In this document: positions 1 to 9,110 of the stretch, one piece after another | Layout of the letters: each line of letters opens with the position of its first letter | Numbering within the stretch: position 1 is the first letter of the stretch | NCBI GenBank assembly: GCA_025361705.1 | Contig: JANYJW010000051.1 | Coordinates: 1 to 64,000, forward strand | From: Gemmatimonas sp. | GTDB lineage: Bacteria; Gemmatimonadota; Gemmatimonadetes; Gemmatimonadales; Gemmatimonadaceae | Direction of reading: 5' to 3' | Length of the DNA stretch: 64,000 nucleotides | Notes under the pieces: generated by a model | What the model was told of the DNA's origin: nothing | Database searches by the model: none | What the model saw: only the letters and a program-made list of their open reading frames with translations | Made by a program: the position numbers and the translations under genes

Positions 1-859
<859 letters not shown>

Positions 860-1245
860 CGGAGACTCCCGTGAGATCGCGAATGACGGCGCGGAGCTCT
901 TCCGGCCGGAATGGTTTGTGGACGAACTCGGCGCCAAGGTCCTTGATGCGCCTGATGCGTGCCTCGCTGCCCTCGGTCGAGACGACGATCACCGCCACCG
1001 CCTGCGTGTCGGGGTGCGAGCGGATCTCGGCCAGCAGTTCCTCGCCGTTCATCTGCGGCATGTTGAGGTCGAGGAGGACCAGGTCGACCCAGTGGTCGCG
1101 CAGGCGTTCCAGTCCCTCCTCGCCGTTGGCCGCCTGGAAGACCTCTCCCACCGGCACGCCGGACAATCGGAGTGTCTTGATCACCATCGTGCGCATGACC
1201 GCGCTGTCGTCGACCACGAGTACGTTGAATGCCATGTTGGGTCTC

Positions 1246-1755
1246 CTAGAGCGCCTGTTCGACGCCGTTGCACTTCACGGTCACGCGGCCGCTTCCCACC
1301 GCCAGGGCCATCGTTCGTGACCGCTGTACATCACCGACGTCGGACGCCTTGATCATCACGCCGTTCTTCCACAGGAGCTTGCGCAGGGCGATGAAGTTGC
1401 GCTTGCCGATCTGGAACCGGTCCATCGACTCGTCCTCGCCCTGGTACGCCCCGCCCGCCACGCGCACCTCCATCCGCTCTTTCTTCGCTCCGAGCGCATA
1501 GCACTGCTTGAACAGCTGGGGGATGCCCGTGTCCACGAACATGTACGGGTTGGCCTCGGCCTTCTTCTTGTCGATCTCCGATTCAGGCATCATCACGTGC
1601 AGCATGCCGCCCACGCCGGCGACGGCATCGTAAGCCACGACGCCCAGGCACGACCCGAGCGCGTACGTGATGATCCGGTCGTCCGCCGATGACGAAACCT
1701 TCAGGTCGGCCATGCCGACCACCTGATCGACACGCGGAGCTGCGGCGGTGCTCAT
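1246..1755 (-). CDS. cheD: Receptor glutamine deamidase CheD
   Basis: The 169-residue protein has the CheD catalytic signature: C36 in YALGSCLGVVAYD and H53 in GMLHVMMPES. CheD deamidates receptor glutamines and in several bacteria is controlled by binding to CheC-type phosphatases, so its presence beside a CheX-like gene fits. Translation starts at the ATG at 1755, whose ATGA overlaps the TGA of cheR by four bases, a classic coupling arrangement. A longer open frame reaches 1962 but would overlap cheR by 200 bases and adds only low-complexity residues, so it was not used. Confidence 0.93.
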   Translation of the reverse strand: MSTAAAPRVDQVVGMADLKVSSSADDRIITYALGSCLGVVAYDAVAGVGGMLHVMMPESEIDKKKAEANPYMFVDTGIPQLFKQCYALGAKKERMEVRVAGGAYQGEDESMDRFQIGKRNFIALRKLLWKNGVMIKASDVGDVQRSRTMALAVGSGRVTVKCNGVEQAL

Positions 1756-2594
1756 TGCGCCGCCTTCGCGTACGCCGCCGGCGCCACGTACCGGAGGTCG
1801 TGCTTCATCGAATGCAGGGTCTCCGAGTGCCCGACAAACAGGAAACCGTCCGGCGCGAGCAGCCTGCTGAAGCGCTGCACCAGCCGCTCCTGCGTCTCCC
1901 GGTCGAAGTAGATCATGACGTTGCGGCAGAAGATGGCGTCGAACGGTCCGCGCATCGGCCACTCTTCCATCAGGTTCAGCTTGCCGAACTTGATGAGGTC
2001 ACGCAGGTGCTGTTTGGCCACCCACGTGTCGGTCGTGCCGTCACGCCGGCGGTCGAAATGCCGGGCAAGCGTCTGCGCCGGGATGTCCTTGACGGTCTCC
2101 GCGGCGTACACCCCCTCCTTCGCCTTCGCCAGCACGCGATGCGACAGGTCGGTGGCCAGGATGCGCCCGTTGGCCGCGCCGCCGCGCGCCGCGTCGCAGA
2201 GGATCGTCGCAATCGTGTACGGTTCCTCGCCCGACGAGCACCCCGCGCTCCAGATGGTGACCTCGCGGTCCCCCCACGAGGGCAGCGCCTTCGTGCGCAG
2301 GAACTCGAAGTGCGCCGACTCGCGGAAGAAGCTGGTCTTGTTGGTTGTCAGCCGGTCGATCATCTCGCGCATCTCGGAGGGATCCTCTTCGATGCGCGCG
2401 ACATACGCCGTGAAGCTGCTGACGCCGAGCTCGCGGATTCGCTTGCCCAGTCGGGAGACGACCAACCCCTCCTTGCCGTCGTTCAGCTTGATGCCGGCGA
2501 CGTCGTACAGTATCACGCAGATGCGGGCGTACTCCGAGGACGAAAGGGTCAGGTTCGTGAGGGAGACGTCGCCGGCCGTCCGGAGCGCGCTCAT
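1752..2594 (-). CDS. cheR: Chemotaxis receptor methyltransferase CheR
   Basis: The 280-residue protein has an N-terminal helical CheR domain (about 1-85) followed by a SAM-binding methyltransferase fold. Key motifs are TTNKTSFFRE (83-92) and the glycine-rich SAGCSSGEEPYTIA (116-129), with FCRNVMIYFD further on. CheR transfers methyl groups from S-adenosylmethionine to receptor glutamates, countering CheB. ATG at 2594 was chosen because it lies 7 bases after the cheW stop; the longer frame to 2693 adds only a Pro/Arg-rich stretch that overlaps cheW. Four-base overlap with cheD downstream. No pentapeptide-binding motif or TPR extension is present. Confidence 0.95.
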   Translation of the reverse strand: MSALRTAGDVSLTNLTLSSSEYARICVILYDVAGIKLNDGKEGLVVSRLGKRIRELGVSSFTAYVARIEEDPSEMREMIDRLTTNKTSFFRESAHFEFLRTKALPSWGDREVTIWSAGCSSGEEPYTIATILCDAARGGAANGRILATDLSHRVLAKAKEGVYAAETVKDIPAQTLARHFDRRRDGTTDTWVAKQHLRDLIKFGKLNLMEEWPMRGPFDAIFCRNVMIYFDRETQERLVQRFSRLLAPDGFLFVGHSETLHSMKHDLRYVAPAAYAKAAQ

Positions 2595-2601
2595 GCGGAC
2601 G

Positions 2602-3123
2602 TCACGCCTGCGGCGCGGCGGTCGCGTCGCTGGTGGAGGAGGCCGTGGCGGTCTCGTCGAGTTCCGTCGCGGAGAGCACATGGTCGATATCAAGCAGCAT
2701 CTTGACGCGGCCCTGCGACTTGCCGATGCCGAGCAGGAAGTCTGTCGGGACGTCGACGCCGAACGATGGCGCGGGCTCGATCTCGTCAGCGCCGATGTTC
2801 ACGACTTCGGACACGCGGTCCACGACGATGCCCATCTGGATGCCGCGCACCTGCACCACGATGATGCAGACGTCCTGCGTCTCCACGACGTTCATCGCAA
2901 ACCGGATGCGCAGATCCACCACCGGAATCACCTTGCCGCGCAGGTTCACCACGCCGCGGATGAACTCGGGCGTGCGCGGCACGCGCGTCACCGGCATCAT
3001 CCCGATGATCTCGTGCACGGTGAGGATCTTGAGTCCGTACTCCTCGTTGCCGAGGAAGAACGTGAGATACTTGCCGGCGTGCGCCTCCTGCTGGGCGGCG
3101 GTCTGCGGGGTTGCGGTGCTCAT
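2602..3123 (-). CDS. cheW: Chemotaxis adaptor CheW
   Basis: The 173-residue protein has the CheW/SH3-like fold over residues of about 18-150. Recognisable elements are the strand around YLTFFLGNEEYGLKI, the conserved NLRGKVIPVVDLR and the terminal LLDIDHVL. CheW couples receptors to CheA. The ATG at 3123 has a GGAG six bases upstream and is preferred over an in-frame TTG at 3135. The C-terminal 20 residues are a Ser/Thr/Ala-rich tail beyond the domain. The gene sits 45 bases after cheA and 7 before cheR. No methyl-accepting receptor gene is in the window, so the input to this array is unknown. Confidence 0.95.
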   Translation of the reverse strand: MSTATPQTAAQQEAHAGKYLTFFLGNEEYGLKILTVHEIIGMMPVTRVPRTPEFIRGVVNLRGKVIPVVDLRIRFAMNVVETQDVCIIVVQVRGIQMGIVVDRVSEVVNIGADEIEPAPSFGVDVPTDFLLGIGKSQGRVKMLLDIDHVLSATELDETATASSTSDATAAPQA

Positions 3124-3168
3124 GTCGTGCTCCAAAGGGTGATGAAGAGGGGTGCTGGAGGTGCGGAC

Positions 3169-5382
3169 TCAGGCGACCGTGCGCCGATCGCCGCGCGGGG
3201 AATCATCGGATGACAGCCCGTTGCGGCTCAGCTGGACGAGTTGCGCGACATCGATGATCAGGCCCACCCGCCCGTCGCCGAGAATGGCGCCGCCGGACAG
3301 GCCGTCCACTCGGCCAATGCCCTCGCCAAGCGACTTGGCGACCACCTGGTGCTGGCCCAGCAGATCGTCCACCATCAGCGCCACGCGCTTGTCGCCGTCG
3401 CCAACGAGCATCAGCAGCGACTCGTCTATCCGTTCGCGCGCATCGGCCACATTGAACAGCCGGTGGAGCCGGAGGATCGGCAGCGTCTCGCCGCGCAGCA
3501 CCACCATCTCGCCGCGCCCCGCCACCGTGCAGACCTGCTCGGGATTCGGGCGGAACGAGAGCTGGATGCTTGTCGTGGGCACGATGTAGCGTTCATGCCC
3601 GACGCGCACGAGCATGCCGTCCGTGATGGCCAGCGTGAGCGGCAGGCGCAGCCGGAACGTCGTTCCCACGCCGGCCTCCGACGTGATCTCGATGCGGCCA
3701 CGGATGCCCTCGATGTTGCGGCGCACCACGTCCATTCCGACGCCGCGGCCCGAGATGTCCGTCACCTGGTCGGCGGTCGAGAAGCCCGGCGCGAAGATCA
3801 GCGCGAAGACATCCTGGTCGGTCAGTGCCTTGGTGCTGTCAATCAACCCCTTGGCCAGCGCCTTGGCGATGATCTTGTCGCGGTTGAGGCCGCGGCCGTC
3901 GTCGTGCAACTCCACCACCACCGCGCCACCGGCGCGGTAGGCCGCCAGGCGCAGGACGCCGGCCGCGCGCTTGCCGGCCGCGGTGCGCTCGCCTGGCGTC
4001 TCGAGGCCGTGGTCGAGCGAGTTGCGCACCATATGCACCAGCGGGTCGGCGATGGCGTCGACCATGTTGCGGTCGAGTTCGGTCTCCTCGCCATGCGTCT
4101 GGAACTCCACCGACTTGCCGCTCTTCTGCGAGAGGTCGCGCACCAAACGCGCCAGCTTCTGGAAGACGGGCTTCAGCGGCACCATGCGCATCGACATCGA
4201 CAGGTCCTGCAGGTCGCGCACGATCTTGCCGGCCATCGACACCTTGCGCGACAGCGCCTGATGCCCGACCTGCACCACCGCGTCGTCCGCGTTGATCATC
4301 GCCTGGGCGATCACCAGTTCGCCCACCATGTCGATGAGCTTGTCCAGGCGGTCCGTGCGCACCCGGATCGAGTCGGCCGCGCCCGCCGACTCCTGGCGCA
4401 CCTGCTTCTGCTGCTGGCTCTGCTGGCGCAGCGCCTGCGCCACGTCCTTGAGCGGCGCCGCGTGTGCGTTGATGAGTGCCTGACCCAGCGGCACGGCCGG
4501 CTCGCCGGCGTGCACCGCCTCAAGCGTTGCCCGATCGATCACGCCGCGGTCGACGAGGATGTCGCCCAGTCGCGCAGTGGGGAGCGGCGCCGCGTCGGGC
4601 GCCTGCGCGGCGGGTGCCGTACCGGCGGCCGCGGCCTCCAGGTCGCGCGTCAATTCCTGCTTGCCTTCGGGCAGCAGCAGCGGCGAGCCGTCGGTCGCGA
4701 TCTCCACCGCGTCAAGGAACTCGCGCAGCATGTCGGCGCTCTGCAACGACAGGTCCGCGGTGTGGGCGCTGTACGTCACCACCCCGTCGCGCACCTGGCT
4801 CAGTAGCGACTCGGCCTTGTGGGCGAACGCCGAGAGCTGGCCAAGGCCCAGGAACGCCGCCGTACCCTTGACCGTGTGGAATGCGCGGAAGACGGTGTTG
4901 ATCGCCTCGTCGTTGGTGGGGTCCGTCTCGAGTTGCAGCAGCGACGCCTCGGCGCCGACGAGCATCTCGCGGCTCTCGTTGATGAAGTCGCGCAGCAGGT
5001 CGAGGTCGCAGTCGTCGGGCAGGGACTCGGGGATGCTGTCCACGACGTCGGGCGCGACGTCCGCTGCGGCCGCGACCGGCGCGGCAGCCGACGACGCCTG
5101 CGCACCCTTGGGCGGCGCGATGACCCACGTAAAGGACTCGCCCTTCATCCAGGCCTCGATCATCGTGCCGGCCGCAACGAGCACCGCCTCACGCTCCGCC
5201 GCAGGACAGTTTTCCACCGAGTCCGTGCACTTGAGCACGGCGATAATGGACGTGGGCGACAGGCCCGCCGAGGTGTCGGCCGCCTCGCGCATCGCGTCGG
5301 CGAATCGTCGCGCTCCCACCTCGTCGGTGGGGTCGAGTTGCATCAACAGCAGGGCAAGTTCGTCGAGCGACGGCTGCGGCAT
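3169..5382 (-). CDS. cheA: Chemotaxis histidine kinase CheA, with extra N-terminal region
   Basis: A 737-residue sensor kinase. Order: an unassigned region (1-115); HPt/P1 domain with phospho-acceptor H169 in FRAFHTVKGTAAFLG; a stretch (about 270-325) of two half-repeats, RLGDILVDRGVI and PLGQALI, resembling the MshEN domain of pilus and secretion ATPases; a Gln-rich linker; dimerisation helices; ATPase boxes MVRNSLDHGLE, HDDGRGLN and GRGVGMDVV; and a C-terminal CheW-like domain. CheA phosphorylates CheY and CheB. The canonical P1 usually starts at residue 1, so the first 115 residues are unusual, and no ordinary P2 CheY-docking domain is evident. It is the first gene of the operon and its promoter should lie in 5383-5745. 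Confidence 0.95.
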   Translation of the reverse strand: MPQPSLDELALLLMQLDPTDEVGARRFADAMREAADTSAGLSPTSIIAVLKCTDSVENCPAAEREAVLVAAGTMIEAWMKGESFTWVIAPPKGAQASSAAAPVAAAADVAPDVVDSIPESLPDDCDLDLLRDFINESREMLVGAEASLLQLETDPTNDEAINTVFRAFHTVKGTAAFLGLGQLSAFAHKAESLLSQVRDGVVTYSAHTADLSLQSADMLREFLDAVEIATDGSPLLLPEGKQELTRDLEAAAAGTAPAAQAPDAAPLPTARLGDILVDRGVIDRATLEAVHAGEPAVPLGQALINAHAAPLKDVAQALRQQSQQQKQVRQESAGAADSIRVRTDRLDKLIDMVGELVIAQAMINADDAVVQVGHQALSRKVSMAGKIVRDLQDLSMSMRMVPLKPVFQKLARLVRDLSQKSGKSVEFQTHGEETELDRNMVDAIADPLVHMVRNSLDHGLETPGERTAAGKRAAGVLRLAAYRAGGAVVVELHDDGRGLNRDKIIAKALAKGLIDSTKALTDQDVFALIFAPGFSTADQVTDISGRGVGMDVVRRNIEGIRGRIEITSEAGVGTTFRLRLPLTLAITDGMLVRVGHERYIVPTTSIQLSFRPNPEQVCTVAGRGEMVVLRGETLPILRLHRLFNVADARERIDESLLMLVGDGDKRVALMVDDLLGQHQVVAKSLGEGIGRVDGLSGGAILGDGRVGLIIDVAQLVQLSRNGLSSDDSPRGDRRTVA

Positions 5383-5745
5383 GTCAGTCGGGTCCAGTGG
5401 TGGAGGCGACCTAACCGCAGGTCGCGGACTCCGCGCGCCTGAGGCTGATCACAATTGGAGTGTCGGCCCACGGACTCCGGACTTGACCCTACCCCAAGTG
5501 CCCAAGGCCCTTGCGGGAATTCGCGTTACGGTGAATTCATTGGCGCGTCCTACTAACGAATGCCGGGTTCCCGCCAGGGAGCCCCGTCCTTGGAGGTCAA
5601 TGGCCGTTCCACTTGGACAGCCGATCCAGCGACGAATGCCGCGTCCAGCAGCTCCGGACGCGCGCTGCAGCCTCCTCCCCATTCGCCACGCCCCGCTCGG
5701 GACAGTCGTCCCCGAGCGGGGCGTCGTCTATTCAAGCGAGGTGCA
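5383..5745. other. Divergent intergenic region between cheA and the HNH gene
   Basis: This 363-base stretch holds no convincing gene. Open frames crossing it are low-complexity and lack a ribosome site. It must contain the promoter of the minus-strand che operon and probably that of the HNH gene. It includes a strong perfect hairpin at 5688-5724 and a short direct repeat, ACGAATGCCG, near 5557 and 5634. I could not identify a convincing sigma-70, sigma-28 or sigma-54 promoter by eye. Confidence 0.5.
5688..5724 (+). promoter_or_regulatory. Perfect 14-bp hairpin upstream of the HNH gene
   Basis: The arms 5688-5701 (ACGCCCCGCTCGGG) and 5711-5724 are exact reverse complements around a 9-base loop. 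The structure ends 21 bases before the ATG at 5746 and is not followed by a T-run on either strand. It could be a leader hairpin controlling the HNH gene, a protein-binding operator or a boundary element. It is too far from the end of any gene to be a simple terminator. Confidence 0.55.
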
Positions 5746-6147
5746 ATGTCTCATCAGAGCGTCCACCGGCTCTCGCTGCCCCGTTCCCCCCGTGGCATGG
5801 CCCGCCGTCACGACCACGGCGTTCCCCACCAGAAGCGGCACGTCAAGCGCGCCACCTTCCGTGACTGCGGTCGCCGCTGCGTCTATTGCGCTGCACAGCT
5901 GGGCTTGGAATCGGCGACGCTCGACCATGTGATTCCCCTGTCGCGCGGGGGCAATCACGCGCCAGGAAACCTCGTGGCGGCCTGCATCAGCTGCAATCAG
6001 CTGAAAGGGTCCATGCTGCCGGTGGAGTTCTTCAGCCGATACCCATGGGCCGGCCAGAACTTCATGCGCTACGCACGGGCGGCCCACCGGAGCATCAAGC
6101 GGGGCGCGCGGCGGGCGGTGAGTTTGGCCTTCGCCGAGGCAGCGTAA
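5746..6147 (+). CDS. Stand-alone HNH endonuclease
   Basis: The 133-residue protein is a compact HNH nuclease. It has two zinc-binding CxxC knuckles, C45-VY-C48 and C80-IS-C83, around the catalytic LDHVIPLSRGG (59-69), followed by NLVAAC and NQLKG. This is the HNH_5-like layout shared by many small nucleases of unknown biological role. N- and C-termini are very basic, consistent with DNA binding. ATG at 5746 is chosen because the longer frame runs back through the hairpin and lacks family similarity. No methyltransferase, transposase or phage gene neighbours it, so I cannot assign it to restriction or to a mobile element. Confidence 0.85.
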   Translation: MSHQSVHRLSLPRSPRGMARRHDHGVPHQKRHVKRATFRDCGRRCVYCAAQLGLESATLDHVIPLSRGGNHAPGNLVAACISCNQLKGSMLPVEFFSRYPWAGQNFMRYARAAHRSIKRGARRAVSLAFAEAA

Positions 6148-6153
6148 AGCGTA

Positions 6154-6197
6154 CGGCGTGCTGCGTACAGCAGCGGTGAGCGTTACGCTGTACGCCG
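6154..6197. terminator. Imperfect hairpin between convergent genes
   Basis: Arms 6154-6167 (CGGCGTGCTGCGTA) and 6184-6197 (TACGCTGTACGCCG) pair with two mismatches. They lie between the convergent ends of the HNH gene and the alkyltransferase gene, the expected place for a bidirectional terminator. There is no T-run. Confidence 0.4.
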
Positions 6198-6204
6198 AAT
6201 TCCC

Positions 6205-7047
6205 TCAGCCTACCGCGGACTCCGCGCGCAGGATGATCTCCTTTCGCGCCAACCCCCAGGCGTAGCCGCCCAGCCCGCCGCTCTTCCGGATCACCCGGTG
6301 GCAGGGAATGAGCAGGCTCACGGGATTCCGCCCCACGGCGCTGCCGACGGCGCGCATCGCTCGCGGCCGCCCAATGGCGCCGGCGACGTCCTCGTAAGTC
6401 GACACCGCCCCCGGCGCGATGTGCAGCAGCGCCGCCCACACCTTCAGCTGGAAGTTGGTGCCGCGCACGTGGACGGCCAGCGGACCGCTCGGCGCGCCCA
6501 ACGTTCCCAGCGCCTGTCGCGCCGAGGTGCGCGTGCGCGTTGCCGACTCCACGAGCGTGGCCGCCGGCCATTCGTCGCGCAGCCGCGCCACTGCGGCGCG
6601 CCCCTCGCCAGCGCTGTCGGCGAACTGCAGCGAGCAGATGCCCAGGGGCGTCACCGCCACCAGTGCCGTGCCCAGTGGGGACTCGTGAAAACCCCAGGCA
6701 ATTTCCACGCCCTCTCCGCCACGGCGTACCTGACCCGGCGTCATCGCTTCAGCATGCACAATCAGGTCGTGCAGGCGCGACGGATTCGACAGTCCGGCGT
6801 CAAACGTGGTGGACAGCGCCGCCCGGTGCTCGCGCAGCAGCGACCGCGCAAACTCGGCCGTCGCCTGCTGCAGGAACCGCTTGGGGCTGATGCCGGCCCA
6901 GCGGGTGAAGAGGCGCTGAAAGTGCGACTCGCTGAGCCCCACGTGCCGCGCCACCTCGGCCAGCGCGGGCTGTTTGCGCCAGTGCGCCTCGAGGTACGCG
7001 ATGGCGCGTGCCACGCGTGCATAGTCGGAAGCGCCCTGGGCGGTCAT
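6205..7047 (-). CDS. AraC-type DNA-binding domain fused to methylated-DNA-protein cysteine methyltransferase (Ada-like)
   Basis: A 280-residue two-domain protein. Residues of about 8-105 are an AraC-family helix-turn-helix (VARHVGLSESHFQRLFTRW), and residues of about 120-275 an O6-alkylguanine alkyltransferase. The alkyl-acceptor is C249 in LLIPCHRVIRKSG. The enzyme transfers alkyl groups from O6-alkylguanine to its own cysteine and may regulate repair genes. Unlike full-length Ada it lacks the N-terminal zinc domain that senses methylphosphotriesters, so the usual activating signal is absent. ATG at 7047 lies 11 bases after the nadE stop, so the two are probably co-transcribed; a longer frame to 7368 lies inside nadE and was rejected. 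Confidence 0.92.
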   Translation of the reverse strand: MTAQGASDYARVARAIAYLEAHWRKQPALAEVARHVGLSESHFQRLFTRWAGISPKRFLQQATAEFARSLLREHRAALSTTFDAGLSNPSRLHDLIVHAEAMTPGQVRRGGEGVEIAWGFHESPLGTALVAVTPLGICSLQFADSAGEGRAAVARLRDEWPAATLVESATRTRTSARQALGTLGAPSGPLAVHVRGTNFQLKVWAALLHIAPGAVSTYEDVAGAIGRPRAMRAVGSAVGRNPVSLLIPCHRVIRKSGGLGGYAWGLARKEIILRAESAVG

Positions 7048-7058
7048 GCGCCCGGCAA

Positions 7059-8903
7059 TCAGTAGTCGACGGGCCGCAGATAGCTCTCCCCGATGGCAGC
7101 GCCACTCAGCATGGCCACCGTCGGCAGGCGCCGCTTCCAGTGCGTGCCGTCCAATCGCGCGCGCACCAACTCCACCTCGGCCGCGCTGAAGCCGCGCTGC
7201 GCCACCTCGGCCGGCGTCCATCCGTGCAGCAGCCAGTTGAGGATTTCGTCGGCCTTGGCATACGTGATGCCGAAGTCGCCCTCGTCGGTCTGCCCCTGCA
7301 CGAGGTCGGCGCTGGCGGGCTTGTCCACGATCTCCGCGGGCACGCCAAGGTGGCGCGCCAAGGCCCATACCTGCGTCTTGTAGAGGTCGCCGAGCGGATT
7401 CACCGGCGGCGAGTCGTCGGCGTGCCAGGTGAAGTATCCCAGCAGCCGCTCGCTCTTGTTGCCGGTGCCCAGCGGGAGCGCGCGATGCCTTGCGCTCAAG
7501 TCGAACAGCGCAATCATGCGCATGCGCGCCATGACGTTGCCGCGGCGTGCCGCATCAGCGTCGGGTTCGTTGGCCAAATAGCCGTCGACGCCGGCGCTGA
7601 TGTCGATGGTCCGCGCGTCGAGGCCCAGTAGATCGATGACGCGCTGCGCGTGCGCCAGGCTGTCGGGGCTCGACGTGCGGTAGGGAAGTCGCACGCCAAT
7701 GACGTTGTCCGCGCCAAGCGCGCGTGCGGCGAGCGCTGCCGTGACGGCGGAGTCGACGCCACCCGACACGCCGACGATGGCCTTGGTGAAGCCGCGACGA
7801 CCCATCTCGTCGCGCAGGAACTGCACGAGCCATCGTTCGACCATCGGCGCGTCGAGCATCAGCGGCGGCGGCGCGGCGCGCCCGCCATCGGCGGGAACCA
7901 CCACCGGCAGGCCCGTGCCTTCGGGCGAAGCGGCAGCGCGGGGCGGGGCCACATCGGGGTGCGTCGGGCGCGTCACGACGCGTGGCTTGGGCGACAGGCG
8001 TGGCGCGTACACGGCGCGCTTCAACTCGGCGGCCAGATACGGCATGGCGACCTTGAGGTCGCTCAACATCGGCGCATCGGCGCGGCTGCGCGCCAAGTCG
8101 TCGAGGTCGATGTCGGTGACCAGCAGCGCCTCGTCCCAGATGGGCGCGCGGGCGCGGATGTCGCCCCGCGGCCCCGCCACGAGCGAGGCGCCCTGAAACA
8201 TCTTGCCGCCCTCGCTGCCCACGAGGTTGGCGAGCGTGCAGAAGACGCCGTGCTCCTCGGCGATGTCCTTGATGAGCCGTTCCCAGCGCGTCACCGTGCC
8301 CGGTCCATCCACGCCGTCGCCGCGCGGGTGCGTGCCGCGCGCCACGGCCGCCGCGCTCACGAAAATCACCTGCGCGCCATCGAGCGCCGCAATGGTGCCG
8401 GTAAGCGAGTGCCATGCATCTTCGCACACCAGCATCGCGGCGCGCCCCCACACCGTGTCAAAGGCGCGGACGTCGTAGCCGCGCTCCATGAAGCGCTCCT
8501 CGTCGAAGAGCGAGTAGGTGGGGAGAAAATTCTTGCGGTGCACGTGCAGCAGCACGGGCTCGGGTCCGCCCAGCCGGGCGTAGAGCGCGCTGTTGTACAG
8601 CGTCCCGTCGTGCCGCTCGTAAAAGCCCACCATCACGTCAATCGCCGATCCGGGCCTCGCGGCAGCGCGCCAATAGCCGTCGAGCGCGCGCACCACATCG
8701 TCGGCCGTCATCGCGTTCTCGCGAATGCCGCCCTCCACGAAGTAGCCCGAGAGGATGGCCTCGGGGAACTGGACGATCTGCGGGTGCGGGTCCAGCGCGG
8801 CGGCCTGCGCCAGCACTTCCCCGGCCCGGGCGAGATTGGCCGGCACGTCGCCCTTGCGGGGACGGAATTGCGCGATGGCGAGGCGGAGAGTGGGCATCGC
8901 CAT
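7059..8903 (-). CDS. nadE: Glutamine-dependent NAD+ synthetase
   Basis: A 614-residue fusion of a nitrilase-type glutaminase and an NAD synthetase. The glutaminase has the Glu-Lys-Cys triad: E48 in FPEAILSG, K124 in HRKNFLP and C160 in LVCEDAW. The synthetase has the ATP pyrophosphatase loop SGGVDS (380-385) and GTGNKSERLLGYFTWHAD. It converts deamido-NAD+ to NAD+ using ammonia channelled from glutamine, the last step of NAD biosynthesis. A Pro/Ala-rich linker of about 50 residues joins the halves. Start at ATG 8903 or a second ATG at 8897; neither has a clear ribosome site. It precedes the Ada-like gene, with no obvious functional link. Confidence 0.96.
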   Translation of the reverse strand: MAMPTLRLAIAQFRPRKGDVPANLARAGEVLAQAAALDPHPQIVQFPEAILSGYFVEGGIRENAMTADDVVRALDGYWRAAARPGSAIDVMVGFYERHDGTLYNSALYARLGGPEPVLLHVHRKNFLPTYSLFDEERFMERGYDVRAFDTVWGRAAMLVCEDAWHSLTGTIAALDGAQVIFVSAAAVARGTHPRGDGVDGPGTVTRWERLIKDIAEEHGVFCTLANLVGSEGGKMFQGASLVAGPRGDIRARAPIWDEALLVTDIDLDDLARSRADAPMLSDLKVAMPYLAAELKRAVYAPRLSPKPRVVTRPTHPDVAPPRAAASPEGTGLPVVVPADGGRAAPPPLMLDAPMVERWLVQFLRDEMGRRGFTKAIVGVSGGVDSAVTAALAARALGADNVIGVRLPYRTSSPDSLAHAQRVIDLLGLDARTIDISAGVDGYLANEPDADAARRGNVMARMRMIALFDLSARHRALPLGTGNKSERLLGYFTWHADDSPPVNPLGDLYKTQVWALARHLGVPAEIVDKPASADLVQGQTDEGDFGITYAKADEILNWLLHGWTPAEVAQRGFSAAEVELVRARLDGTHWKRRLPTVAMLSGAAIGESYLRPVDY

Positions 8904-8956
8904 AAAGGTCGCATCCCTTCACCAGAGGGGCAACATGATGCGGGCGTGCAGGGCGG

Positions 8957-9073
8957 GGTGCGGGGGTCAAGGAGGGGTGATGCGTGAGGCACGGAGGGCG
9001 AGGCGGAGGCCTCGCGTCCCCACCCCTGCGCTCCACGCATCACCCCTGGCCAACCCCCCGCACTCCGCACCCC
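8957..9073. repeat. Imperfect palindromic intergenic element
   Basis: Within the 207-base gap between nadE and the penicillin-binding protein gene, perfect 14-bp arms occur at 8973-8986 (AGGGGTGATGCGTG) and 9034-9047. Partial complementarity extends outward to G-rich and C-rich flanks; the right flank reads CCGCACTCCGCACCCC (9058-9073). The same CGCACTC-type words recur in the gap before 34140 and near 52217. It may be a dispersed intergenic repeat or a transcription-stop structure. The rest of the gap shows nothing recognisable. Confidence 0.55.
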
Positions 9074-9110
9074 TTCCCATTTCCCCGGGAGCCGGGTATC
9101 AACTCAACCA

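Noticed and set aside
1246-1962. Longer cheD reading to 1962
   Set aside because: Would overlap cheR by more than 200 bases and adds only low-complexity residues; ATG 1755 with the ATGA overlap fits the family.
3241-4806. Long plus-strand open frame opposite cheA
   Set aside because: Antisense shadow created by GC-rich codons; its product is His/Arg/Gln low-complexity while the opposite frame encodes all CheA motifs.
5746-6147. HNH gene as part of a restriction system or phage
   Set aside because: No methyltransferase, integrase or phage gene adjoins it on either side.
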